DNA from: Pseudomonas persica
GTDB lineage: Bacteria; Pseudomonadota; Gammaproteobacteria; Pseudomonadales; Pseudomonadaceae
NCBI RefSeq assembly: GCF_900291015.1
Contig: NZ_OLKL01000033.1
Location: 217,341-281,340 of the forward strand
Direction: 5' to 3'
Length of the DNA: 64,000 nucleotides
Shown: piece by piece, positions 8,888 to 16,639 of the stretch
Position numbering within the stretch: position 1 is the first letter of the stretch
Layout of the letters: the number at the start of each line of letters is the position of its first letter
Notes under the pieces: generated by a model
Seen by the model: the letters and a program-made list of their open reading frames with translations, nothing else
Database searches by the model: none
What the model was told of the DNA's origin: nothing
Position numbers and translations under genes: made by a program

Positions 8888-8901
8888 TGAAACCGGTTTC
8901 A
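8888..8901. promoter_or_regulatory. PtxS operator of the gad operon
   Basis: Perfect palindrome TGAAACCGGTTTCA, identical to the kgu and ptxS operators, about 118 bp upstream of the first gad gene on the minus strand. It links 2-ketogluconate production to the same repressor that controls its uptake. Confidence 0.92.
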
Positions 8902-8965
8902 TTGGTCATTTCAAAGGCTGTCACGGACGTTGTGGCCGGCCTGTGCCTGGCTGGCTACATTGGCA

Positions 8966-8993
8966 TTTGCGGGCGAAGCCCGCTCCCAAGGGG
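8966..8993. repeat. Solitary REP-like palindrome
   Basis: Reads GCGGGCGAAGCCCGC followed by TCCCAAGGGG, the core and tail of the putida REP. It is a single copy with no inverted partner nearby, lying between two divergent operons. Confidence 0.65.
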
Positions 8994-9144
8994 CTGCGTT
9001 CACACCAATATCACAATTGGGTCTGCACGACCTTGCCCCCCCCAACCTTGGGGGCACGGTGCCCACCGGCAAACGCCTGGAAATGTCCTTGCCAAAGAAT
9101 TGGATCCCTTGCCCTGCAAGGCGTACAGCACATTTTTTGCGGCT

Positions 9145-9160
9145 TGGCACGCCTATTGCC
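9145..9160 (+). promoter_or_regulatory. Sigma-54 promoter of the curlin operon
   Basis: TGGCACGCCTATTGCC matches the -24/-12 consensus TGGCACG-N4-TTGCW, with exact GG-N10-GC spacing and only the last base off. The predicted start of transcription is near 9171, about 45 nt before the first gene at 9216, which has AGGAGG just upstream. The match is seen directly; activity is inferred. Confidence 0.82.
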
Positions 9161-9215
9161 GACTTCCTGCCAGACGCCCCAAGTCCATGGGCCCGTTTGC
9201 AGGAGGAAATGACTC

Positions 9216-10544
9216 ATGCACCGACCGATACCTCACCCGCTGGCAGTGGCGATTTTCGCTGGCGTGCTCCAGCTTCCGGCGCAGGCTGCCTTGAATGCTG
9301 TCGACCCAGGCGCCTATGTCCCCGCCAACGGTAACTTCCCCGCCTGGTACCAGGACAGCCACGGTCGCACACTCGACCTGTGCCTGAGCAAGGCGGTCAG
9401 CTCGCGTGTCCCTGGCGCGCCCGGCGCACCGTCGTACATGTGCACGCTGCTGCCCACCCCCGGCGTGTTCGACGATACCCAACCCATCGTCTTCCCCACC
9501 AACTTCCCTGACGAGGCGTTCTGGTTCACCGGCGACGCCACTATCGTCGACACCGCCCGCGGTATTGACCTCACGTATGTCTCGGCGATCGAGGCGGCAT
9601 TTGCCGCAGAAGAACCCGTCGATGGTGACCAGGTCAGCTTCGCCCGGGTGCGTATCCGGGTCGATGTACCTACCGCTGGCACCTATGTGATCACCCACCC
9701 CTACGGCGTCGAAGTGTTCGACGTACCTGCGGGCGGTCTGCGGGCGATCAACCTGACCCGCGACATCGGCATTGCCGGCGCAGGCGACTTCACCGGAGCG
9801 CTGAAAGGCGATATCGGACCGTTCCTGCGCAGTGTCAACGGCCCCTACACCGAAGGCAGCGAGCGCTTCATCGGTGACCCGAACCTGGAAGAACGGGTGA
9901 CCGGTAGCCCGTTCAACACCAACTATGTCCGCATCGAAGGCCCCGGCGGCATCGACCTGCGCACCGAGCTGTTCGCGGTCTCGGGCAAGCTTTCCGAAGT
10001 GGCCCTGCCAACCCCGCTGATGCCGCAACGCAGTACCTACTCGCGGCATACCGAAAACGGCGACCTGCGCGCCCAGCAGGACATCTTCGTAATGGCCCCG
10101 CCGCCGCCGGCCAGCGTCGCCCTGACCAGCCAGACACCCAACCTGAACCTCTCCGAGGCCAACGGCACGGGCGCCTGGTACGCCCAATCGGTCCTCGACC
10201 CGGCCGCCGGGACGATCCTGACGCTGACCGCCGACAACAGCGTGGCAATCCCCACCAGCAGCCTGAGCACCGCCAACGTGCCGCTGACCGACCTGGTCAC
10301 CATTACCCAGGCCCAGTACCGCCTGTCCACCGGCGAACTGACCCTGGTGGCCAGCACCAGCGACGAAACCACGCCGCCGGTGCTCACCGCGCATACCGGC
10401 AACGGCACGCTGATCGGCAACCTGAGCGGCAACGGCGCCGTGAAGACATTGAGTACCAGCCTGTCGCCCATCCCGCCGGCCAAGGTGCAGGTCACCAGTG
10501 CCAATGGCGGTAGCGACACCGAAGACGTGGTGCTGGTGCCATGA
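9216..10544 (+). CDS. Secreted protein of unknown family, first gene of curlin operon
   Basis: A 442-residue protein with a signal peptide ending near AQAA (residue about 26). I do not recognise a named domain. The N-terminal 240 residues share conserved blocks with the next gene product, including KAVSSRVPGAPG, YMCTLLPTPG, VDGDQVSFARVRIRV, ITHPYGVE and TGSPFNTNYVRIEGP, with an invariant cysteine pair. The C-terminal half also aligns with residues up to about 450 of the next product and is beta-rich. The start is supported by AGGAGG at 9200-9205. It is the first gene after a sigma-54 promoter and 32 bp ahead of its paralogue. A surface or matrix role is inferred from the curlin genes downstream. 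Confidence 0.8.
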   Translation: MHRPIPHPLAVAIFAGVLQLPAQAALNAVDPGAYVPANGNFPAWYQDSHGRTLDLCLSKAVSSRVPGAPGAPSYMCTLLPTPGVFDDTQPIVFPTNFPDEAFWFTGDATIVDTARGIDLTYVSAIEAAFAAEEPVDGDQVSFARVRIRVDVPTAGTYVITHPYGVEVFDVPAGGLRAINLTRDIGIAGAGDFTGALKGDIGPFLRSVNGPYTEGSERFIGDPNLEERVTGSPFNTNYVRIEGPGGIDLRTELFAVSGKLSEVALPTPLMPQRSTYSRHTENGDLRAQQDIFVMAPPPPASVALTSQTPNLNLSEANGTGAWYAQSVLDPAAGTILTLTADNSVAIPTSSLSTANVPLTDLVTITQAQYRLSTGELTLVASTSDETTPPVLTAHTGNGTLIGNLSGNGAVKTLSTSLSPIPPAKVQVTSANGGSDTEDVVLVP

Positions 10545-10576
10545 ACAGACAAAGGCTCAGCCTTCAAGGAGGCAGC

Positions 10577-12814
10577 ATGAATACTTGGTCGCGCCGTGCG
10601 CTGTTGGCCGCCGGTTTCTCCCTTACCGTTACCAGCGCCGCCTTCGCCGCGCTGTCTGATGTCGACCCGGGGCCCTACACCTTCGCCACCGGTGGCTACC
10701 CGATGTGGTACAAGGACAGCCTCGACCAGTCCCTGGAGCTGTGCCAGTCACGTGCCGTCAGTTCGCGGGTCGCAGGCGCCCCGGGTACACCGGCCTACAT
10801 GTGCACCCTGCTGCCGGAACCGGGCATCTACGACGACGCCCTGCCGCTGGTGTTCCCCGACAACTGGCCACCGGAAATGTTCTGGTTCCTGGCCGAGACC
10901 ACCATCCCGGCCGTGGGCAACAGCGGCTATGAGCTGGAAGTCTACGTCGCTGGCGTGGAAGCGGCCTTTGCCGCCGAAAACCCGGTGGATGGAGACCAAC
11001 AGAGCTTCGCCCGCATTCGTATCCGCGTCTCGGTGCCCAGTGCCGGCACCTACACCATCACCCACCCTTATGGCGTAGAGACGGTCAACGTCACCACACC
11101 AGGCCGACGCGCAATCAACATCACCCGCGACATCGGCATCGGCGCGCCGGGCAACTTCCGCGGAGCACTGGCGGGGGCGATCGGCCCTTGGCTGAAGGGG
11201 GTTGGCGGGCCTTACACCGAGGTCAATCCCGATACTGGCGCCACCGAAACCTACATCGGCGACCCCAATATCACCGAAGCGGTGACCGGCAGCCCCTTCA
11301 ATACCAACTTCGTGCGCATCGAAGGCCCCGCTGGCACCATCCAGACCAACGCCTTCACTGTCTCGGGCAAGGTGCTGGACCCGCGCGCACAAACACCAGT
11401 CACCCTGGAACGCGCCACCTACTCGCGCAATGCCACCGGCACCCGTACGGAAGTATTTGCCGAGGCTCCCAGTGCAGCCAGCCTGTGCATGCGCAATGGC
11501 CTCGCCCTGGTCGGCACCCCGCCTTCGCCGTGCCAGTTCACCCTCACCGCCGACAACAACGGGCTGTTCTTCCACCAACAGTTCAGCCAGGACGCACCGC
11601 CTGCGGTGGTGGTGGTCACCGCCAGCAACAGCGCCGGCGGCACCCAGCCGACCGCGCTGTCGAGCAAGCTCACTGATGTGGTCAAGGTCAGCACCGCACG
11701 CTACGACTGGGCCAACAAACGCCTGCTGATCGAAGCCAGTTCCAGTGACGAGGTGGCGATCCCCGACCTGCTCGCCCAGGGCTACGGTCGCCTGTCCAAG
11801 GCAGGTACGCTGCAAAGCCTGACTGTCAACGACGTACCGCAGCCACCGGCCATCATTACGGTCAAGTCGGCGCGTGGCGGCAGCGATGTCGAACCGGTGG
11901 TCGTGGTCGGCAATGCTCCGGTCGAGGCCGCCAACCAGCCACCGCTGGCCCAGGCCGATATCGGCAGCACCAGCGTCGGTATCCCGATCACCCTCAACCT
12001 GCTGCAGAACGACAGCGACCCGGACGGCGATGTGCCGCTGACCATCAGCGACCTGACCCAACCCGGTGCCGGCCTTGGTGGCGTGGTGATGAATGGCACC
12101 ACCTCGGTCACCTACACCCCGCCAGCCGGGGCCACGCAACCCGTGGTGGCCACCTTCAGCTACCGGGCGATGGACGCCAAGGGCCTGACCTCGGAACCGG
12201 CCACGGTCACCATCAACGTCGCGCCTAACCGGGCACCGACTGCCAACCCGGAAACCGTCGCCACCCTGGGCGTGCCTTTGACCATCAACGTGCTGGCCAA
12301 CGACACCGATCCGGAAGGCAACCTGCCGCTGACTGTCCCCGCTGCCTCCCTCACCCAGCCGGCTACCGGCCGGGGCACCGTCAGCACCGACGGCACCACG
12401 GTGACCTACACCCCACCGGCCACGGTGACCACTGCCTTCACCACCACCTTCACCTACCAGGCACGTGACTCGCTGGGGGCGCTGTCCAACCCCGGCACCG
12501 TCACCGTCAACGTATCGCCACGGCCCGCCGCCGAAACCTTCGCGGTCACGACAGCCACGGTCACGGCACGCTCCAACAACCGGTACACCTGGGACGTCAG
12601 CGGTACCTCGTCGGTTACCACCGGCAACACCGTGACCGTACGGGTGACCACCACCACTGGCGTGCAGACCCTGGGCACCGCCACGGTAGGGGTGAACGGT
12701 CGCTGGCGCCTGTCCGTGAACAACAGCACCACGCTGATCCCGACCGCGACACCGACGGCGACGATCACTACCAGCCAAGGCACCACCCGTACCGTCAACG
12801 TCGTCGTGCGGTAA
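10577..12814 (+). CDS. Large secreted paralogue with C-terminal Ig-like domains
   Basis: A 745-residue secreted protein (signal peptide to about residue 21, AAFAAL). Residues about 21-450 are a paralogue of the whole preceding gene product, with the same cysteine pair and motifs. It then adds two cadherin/Ig-like repeats with the LLQNDSDPDGD and VLANDTDPEGN calcium-type motifs (about 453-548 and 549-646) and a final beta-rich module (about 651-745). The ATG at 10577 follows AAGGAGG, better than the upstream ATG at 10541. The repeats suggest an adhesin or matrix scaffold. It lies 15 bp ahead of the CsgB-like gene. The N-terminal domain is unknown to me. Confidence 0.82.
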   Translation: MNTWSRRALLAAGFSLTVTSAAFAALSDVDPGPYTFATGGYPMWYKDSLDQSLELCQSRAVSSRVAGAPGTPAYMCTLLPEPGIYDDALPLVFPDNWPPEMFWFLAETTIPAVGNSGYELEVYVAGVEAAFAAENPVDGDQQSFARIRIRVSVPSAGTYTITHPYGVETVNVTTPGRRAINITRDIGIGAPGNFRGALAGAIGPWLKGVGGPYTEVNPDTGATETYIGDPNITEAVTGSPFNTNFVRIEGPAGTIQTNAFTVSGKVLDPRAQTPVTLERATYSRNATGTRTEVFAEAPSAASLCMRNGLALVGTPPSPCQFTLTADNNGLFFHQQFSQDAPPAVVVVTASNSAGGTQPTALSSKLTDVVKVSTARYDWANKRLLIEASSSDEVAIPDLLAQGYGRLSKAGTLQSLTVNDVPQPPAIITVKSARGGSDVEPVVVVGNAPVEAANQPPLAQADIGSTSVGIPITLNLLQNDSDPDGDVPLTISDLTQPGAGLGGVVMNGTTSVTYTPPAGATQPVVATFSYRAMDAKGLTSEPATVTINVAPNRAPTANPETVATLGVPLTINVLANDTDPEGNLPLTVPAASLTQPATGRGTVSTDGTTVTYTPPATVTTAFTTTFTYQARDSLGALSNPGTVTVNVSPRPAAETFAVTTATVTARSNNRYTWDVSGTSSVTTGNTVTVRVTTTTGVQTLGTATVGVNGRWRLSVNNSTTLIPTATPTATITTSQGTTRTVNVVVR

Positions 12815-12829
12815 AGGCTGGAGATTGCA

Positions 12830-13303
12830 ATGAAACGCCTGTCCCCCTTGCTGCTCGGCCTGGCCCTGGCGGGCCCGGCCAGTTGGGCCGAGGACCTGAT
12901 GGACAATGCCGACCTCGCGCCCGGCAACGACCTCGGCGAACCGGTGATCATCCGCCTGTTGCCGGCCGGCGCCGGCCAGGCTGCGCTGATCGGGCAGCAA
13001 GGCTCGGGCAACCGCGCCGCCCTCGACCAGAACGGCCAGGCCCTGCTGGGCCGCATCGTCCAGGCCGGTGGTGCGCAAGAAGCGTACATCCTGCAGGACG
13101 GCAGTGACCTGATGGCCATCATCAGCCAACAGGGAAATGGCAACAGCGCATCGATCCGCCAGAGCGGCAGCAGCAACAGCGCGGCCATCGAGCAGATCGG
13201 CAATGACAACAGCGCCAGCATCGTGCAGAGCGGCACTGGCTTCAACAGCTCCGTGATCCAGGCCGGCAATGGCCAGCACGTTCAGATCACCCAATACCGA
13301 TGA
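12830..13303 (+). CDS. csgB: CsgB-like curlin (minor subunit/nucleator)
   Basis: A 157-residue secreted protein with a signal peptide (about residues 1-20) and five or so curlin repeats of the Q-x-G-x2-N-x-A form, for example ISQQGNGNSASIRQSGSSN and IEQIGNDNSASIVQSG. Its length equals that of E. coli CsgB, and it sits immediately before the larger curlin, as csgB does before csgA. It should be exported to the surface and seed amyloid fibres. No CsgE, CsgF or CsgG is encoded in the window. Nucleator versus structural subunit is inferred from size and order. Confidence 0.88.
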   Translation: MKRLSPLLLGLALAGPASWAEDLMDNADLAPGNDLGEPVIIRLLPAGAGQAALIGQQGSGNRAALDQNGQALLGRIVQAGGAQEAYILQDGSDLMAIISQQGNGNSASIRQSGSSNSAAIEQIGNDNSASIVQSGTGFNSSVIQAGNGQHVQITQYR

Positions 13304-13319
13304 ACCTGGAGGCACCCCC

Positions 13320-14765
13320 ATGTACAAGCTCGCTCCGTTAAGTGCCGCTATCGTCCTGGCCCTTGCAGGTCAGGCCATGGCTGCTGACAGCACTTCGTCC
13401 CAGACCCAGGACGGCAAGGAAAACATCGCCGAAGTCAGCCAGTCCCTGGCGCCATACGCCTCGGCCACCCAGAGCCAGACCGGCAAGGGCCACAACCACA
13501 TGGCGGTGCAGGCCGAGAGCACCAGCGATATCCAGCAGAGCGCCACCGGCCAGTACAACGCCGGCTACGCCGATCAACTGTTCGAAAACGGCAGCAAGAT
13601 CACCCAGCACGCCAGCGGCAGCTACAACGGTGTCTTCGCCAGCCAGTCGCTGGGCCTGGGCAACGAATCGCTGCAAACCCAGCAAGGCGTCGAAAACACC
13701 TCGACCGTGTGGCAGGACAGCCAGCAAGGCAGCAAGGCCACCACCTGGCAATCCGGCCAGCGCAACGAAGCCTTCATCGAGCAGACCTTTGGTGGCAGCA
13801 ACAACCACAGCAGCATCAACCAGGCCGGCCAGGACAACTACGCCGCCGCAGAGCACCTGAATCACGTCGATGGCGATATCCAGATCTACCAGGATGGCCA
13901 GGGCAACTGGGCGTATGGCGACCAGCGTGACGGCACCGGTGGCACCATCGGCATTGGCCAGTACGGTGGCGGCAACTCGGTGGAAGTGTGGCAGGACGCC
14001 CAGACCGCTAGCCAGGCCTCCGTTACCCAGTCCGGCCAGATGAACGAAGGCTATATCGACCAGAGCTTCGGCATGAACAACAAGGTCAGCCTGTCGCAAC
14101 AGGGCACGGCCAATGCCAGCTGGTCGGACCAGTTCGAGACCAACAACTCGACCACCACCATCACCCAGACCGGCAGCAACAACCTGCACTTCACCTACCA
14201 GAACGGTGAAAACCTCAACCTGACCATCAACACCAAGGGCAATGGCAACAGCATCACCGCCAGCAACTGGAAAGGCGCCAAAATGGGCGGCCAGTTTGGC
14301 ACCAACCAGAACGCCACCATCAACCAGAACGGCAATGGCAACGGAGTCAACCTGACCCAGAACGGTGACAACCAGCTGGCCACGCTGACCCAGAAAGGCA
14401 CCGGCAACCAGATGCAGACCAAGCAGTCCGAGATGAACAACGAGCTGTACTTCGAGCAGAACGGCACTGACAACATCCTGATCGCCGACCAGCGTGGCAC
14501 CGACAACTATGCCTACGGCAACAGCCAGGGCAACGGCAACCTCATCAACCTGGACCAGTCCGGCTACAGCAACCAGAGCTACACCAACCAGCTGTATGGT
14601 GGCGGCAACGAAGCCACCATCAAGCAGGCGGACAGCTACAACGTCGCCTACGTGACCCAGGGAGGCCAGGGCAACAAGGCGTATGTCGACCAGAGTGGCG
14701 TCAACCAGACCGCGACCATCAGCCAGCTGGGCAGCGCGAACCTGGCCACGGTGACCCAGCAGTAG
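13320..14765 (+). CDS. csgA: CsgA-like curlin, unusually long (major amyloid subunit)
   Basis: A 481-residue curlin-repeat protein, about three times the length of enteric CsgA. After a signal peptide ending AMAADS (residue about 22) nearly the whole protein is imperfect repeats of roughly 22 residues, rich in N, Q, G, S and T with Q-x-G-x-x-N spacing, e.g. ATINQNGNGNGVNLTQNG. I estimate about 20 units. The start at 13320 follows TGGAGG and lies 16 bp after csgB. A strong terminator follows at 14779. It probably forms extracellular amyloid in biofilms, using a CsgG-type channel encoded elsewhere. Confidence 0.9.
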   Translation: MYKLAPLSAAIVLALAGQAMAADSTSSQTQDGKENIAEVSQSLAPYASATQSQTGKGHNHMAVQAESTSDIQQSATGQYNAGYADQLFENGSKITQHASGSYNGVFASQSLGLGNESLQTQQGVENTSTVWQDSQQGSKATTWQSGQRNEAFIEQTFGGSNNHSSINQAGQDNYAAAEHLNHVDGDIQIYQDGQGNWAYGDQRDGTGGTIGIGQYGGGNSVEVWQDAQTASQASVTQSGQMNEGYIDQSFGMNNKVSLSQQGTANASWSDQFETNNSTTTITQTGSNNLHFTYQNGENLNLTINTKGNGNSITASNWKGAKMGGQFGTNQNATINQNGNGNGVNLTQNGDNQLATLTQKGTGNQMQTKQSEMNNELYFEQNGTDNILIADQRGTDNYAYGNSQGNGNLINLDQSGYSNQSYTNQLYGGGNEATIKQADSYNVAYVTQGGQGNKAYVDQSGVNQTATISQLGSANLATVTQQ

Positions 14766-14778
14766 ATCGCTCCCCCTT

Positions 14779-14821
14779 GAACCGCGGTGCTCCTCTCCCT
14801 GGTGCCGCGGTTCCTTTTTTT
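14779..14821 (+). terminator. Rho-independent terminator of the curlin operon
   Basis: GAACCGCGG (14779-14787) pairs perfectly with CCGCGGTTC (14805-14813) and is followed by CC and a run of seven T. It lies 14 bp after the csgA stop codon. Confidence 0.92.
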
Positions 14822-14841
14822 CCTGTCAGAACACCTTTCTT

Positions 14842-14943
14842 TGCCGGCCTGTTCGCGGGCACGCCCGCTCCCACTGGGACTGCACAGGGCTTGAAGGCAG
14901 AGTGGTGTCTGGTGGGAGCGGGTTCACCCGCGAATAGGCCAGA
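14842..14943. repeat. REP pair (inverted)
   Basis: GCCGGCCTGTTCGCGGGCACGC at the left is facing GGAGCGGGTTCACCCGCGAATAGGCC at the right, about 45 bp apart. Both carry the putida REP core. It lies between the curlin terminator and alkB. Confidence 0.75.
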
Positions 14944-14961
14944 CCTGCCAAGCACATTACA

Positions 14962-15639
14962 ATGGTCCACACCCAAGCCGATGCCCAATCCATGATCCAG
15001 TCCGACCTCGACCTGTTCGGCCCCCAGCCGCAACACCTGGCCAGCCATACCGTGCTGCTGCCCGGCTTTGCCCTGGCCGACATCGAGCCGCTGCTCGATG
15101 CCCTGCGCCCAGTGCTGCGTGCCGCGCCGTTCCGGCACATGCACACCCCAGGCGGCCTGCGCATGGCGGTCGGCCTGACCAACTGCGGCTCCCTGGGCTG
15201 GGTCAGTGATGAACACGGCTACCGCTACAGCCCCTGCGACCCGCTCAGCGGCAAACCGTGGCCTGCCCTGCCCCCAGTGTTGCTCGACCTGGCCGCCCGC
15301 GCCGCGGCCATGGCCGGGTTCGACGATTTCGTGCCGGATGCCTGCCTGGTCAACCACTACCTGCCGGGCACCCGCCTGAGCCTGCACCAGGACCGCGACG
15401 AGCAGGATTTCGGCCAGCCGATCGTGTCGGTATCGTTGGGCTTACCGGCGGTGTTCCTGTTCGGTGGCCTGCAGCGCGCCGACCAGACCCGGCGCATCCC
15501 ACTGAGCCATGGCGATGTGCTGGTCTGGGGTGGCGAAGACCGCTTGCGCTTTCACGGCGTGCTGCCGATCAAGCCCGGCGTGCATCCGCGCCTGGGCGAA
15601 CGGCGAATCAACCTGACCTTGCGCAAGGCCGGTGGCTGA
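14962..15639 (+). CDS. alkB: AlkB, alkylated DNA dioxygenase
   Basis: A 225-residue Fe(II)/2-oxoglutarate dioxygenase that removes 1-methyladenine and 3-methylcytosine lesions by oxidative demethylation. Visible family motifs are TPGGLRMAVGLTNCG, DACLVNHYLPG, the iron-ligand pair in SLHQDRDE, the VSVSLGLPAVFLFGG block, HGDVLVWGGEDRL, the distal ligand in FHGV and the 2-oxoglutarate arginine in RRINLTLR. An alternative ATG at 14992 gives 215 residues, closer to E. coli AlkB (216). Neither start has a strong ribosome site. No ada gene is adjacent; alkA lies 1 kb downstream on the other strand. Confidence 0.95.
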   Translation: MVHTQADAQSMIQSDLDLFGPQPQHLASHTVLLPGFALADIEPLLDALRPVLRAAPFRHMHTPGGLRMAVGLTNCGSLGWVSDEHGYRYSPCDPLSGKPWPALPPVLLDLAARAAAMAGFDDFVPDACLVNHYLPGTRLSLHQDRDEQDFGQPIVSVSLGLPAVFLFGGLQRADQTRRIPLSHGDVLVWGGEDRLRFHGVLPIKPGVHPRLGERRINLTLRKAGG

Positions 15640-15808
15640 ATCGGACCTGCGGCCCGTCACCCGGCGCAAACAGGATGAACGCACATGAAACACGTTGAAC
15701 ATCTTGGCCAGGCAAGCTTCAAACGATAAGCCACGCCCTCTTCAGCCTGGAGCCCGCCATGCCCTGCCAGCCCAGTTCCCCGATCCCTCACAGCGGAGCC
15801 GCGCACCC

Positions 15809-16096
15809 ATGAAAATGCCCTGCCGCGCGCCCAATGCCTCGCTGCAACTCGATTACGTACGTGACACCCTGTTCGGCCCGGTGGCACAAAGCGTGGAGTG
15901 CCAATGCCAGCTCGCCGCCCTCAACCTGCAAGGCCGCCCGGGCCTGCGCCTGCACATCTGCCCGCCGCTGCCCGACAAGGTCGACCGTGCCCACAGCGTG
16001 GCCTTTGTCTGGGACGGGCGCAGCTACCACGGTGTGGTTCGTGACCAGGGCAAATGCGGTGATGGTGGCCTGAACCTGCTGCTGGAACTGCAGTGA
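15809..16096 (+). CDS. Small hypothetical protein
   Basis: A 95-residue cytoplasmic-looking protein with no signal peptide and no family I recognise. It has four cysteines (PCRAP, ECQCQ, HICPP, KCGDG). I chose ATG 15809 because residues before it in a longer frame are low-complexity and because GGAG lies upstream at about 15795. The C-terminal part (SVAFVWDGRSYHGVVRDQGKCGDGG) looks like a folded beta-rich segment. It lies between the two alkylation-repair genes alkB and alkA, but nothing in it points to DNA repair. Confidence 0.6.
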   Translation: MKMPCRAPNASLQLDYVRDTLFGPVAQSVECQCQLAALNLQGRPGLRLHICPPLPDKVDRAHSVAFVWDGRSYHGVVRDQGKCGDGGLNLLLELQ

Positions 16097-16193
16097 GGCG
16101 ATCAACGAGTGTGCCTGAGCATGGGCAGTGCCGCACAACTGGCGGATAGATGCGCCCAGCCAGCCTGGGCTGAGCAGGGCGCGGTGGGCGCGC

Positions 16194-16433
16194 TCAGGCA
16201 ATCGCCTTGAGCGGCGCCGGGTGGCTGTCACGCAGCGCGTGCAGCTGCCCCACCAGGTTGACCAGGTCGCGGCAACTGTTGAGGCTTTGCAGCGGGACCC
16301 CGCTCAAGGTCACGCCCTCGTCGAGACTCTGGCCCTGACCCAGGCGGATGGTCAGGTTGACGCCGTCCGGGCAGCTGACTTCACAACGGTCGGGCAGGCA
16401 GGCCTGCTCGATCATCTGCCGCATTTCTAGCAT
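16194..16433 (-). CDS. DUF1652-like small protein
   Basis: A 79-residue protein beginning MLEMRQMIEQACLPDRCEV, resembling the Pseudomonas DUF1652 family (LEL/RQxIE..FLP..CE..) in opening motif and length. Its function is unknown. An earlier ATG at 16454 is open, but AGGAG sits 6 bp before the ATG at 16433. It is monocistronic, in an area of small genes between alkB and alkA. Confidence 0.65.
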   Translation of the reverse strand: MLEMRQMIEQACLPDRCEVSCPDGVNLTIRLGQGQSLDEGVTLSGVPLQSLNSCRDLVNLVGQLHALRDSHPAPLKAIA

Positions 16434-16639
16434 CGAAACTCCTATCAACGACATGGTACGACCCTCTCTGTGGGATGGCCTTTTTGTGGGAGTACGCCTT
16501 TGTCAGGCGAGGCGCCAATTGATATTGCGCATGCCGAGGCAGGCGTCCATGCGCCTGGGCAATGATCATGCGGGGAATCCTCTAGCACCTTAGTGGAAGA
16601 TTGCCTGCGCAGGCCGAGTGTTCGTACGCAATGGCAGAC

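Larger units (their letters stand above)
8771..9215. other. gad/curlin divergent intergenic region
   Basis: A 445-bp gap between divergent operons. It contains the gad promoter with a PtxS operator (8888-8901), a solitary REP (8966-8993) and a sigma-54 promoter for the curlin operon (9145-9160). Short open frames here are low-complexity and unsupported. I saw no clear activator-binding palindrome for the sigma-54 promoter. Confidence 0.8.

Noticed and set aside
8887-9334. Short open frames between gad and the curlin operon
   Set aside because: They cross the PtxS operator, a REP and the sigma-54 promoter, have TTG or GTG starts and no ribosome sites.
10748-13327. 859-residue antisense frame opposite the Ig-like and curlin genes
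   Set aside because: It has no ribosome site or signal peptide, and its composition is a mirror of the real genes. High GC makes long antisense frames common here.
13320-14765. Repeat array resembling a CRISPR-type periodicity
   Set aside because: The periodicity of about 66 bp is at the protein level (curlin repeats), the nucleotide repeats are imperfect, and there are no spacers.
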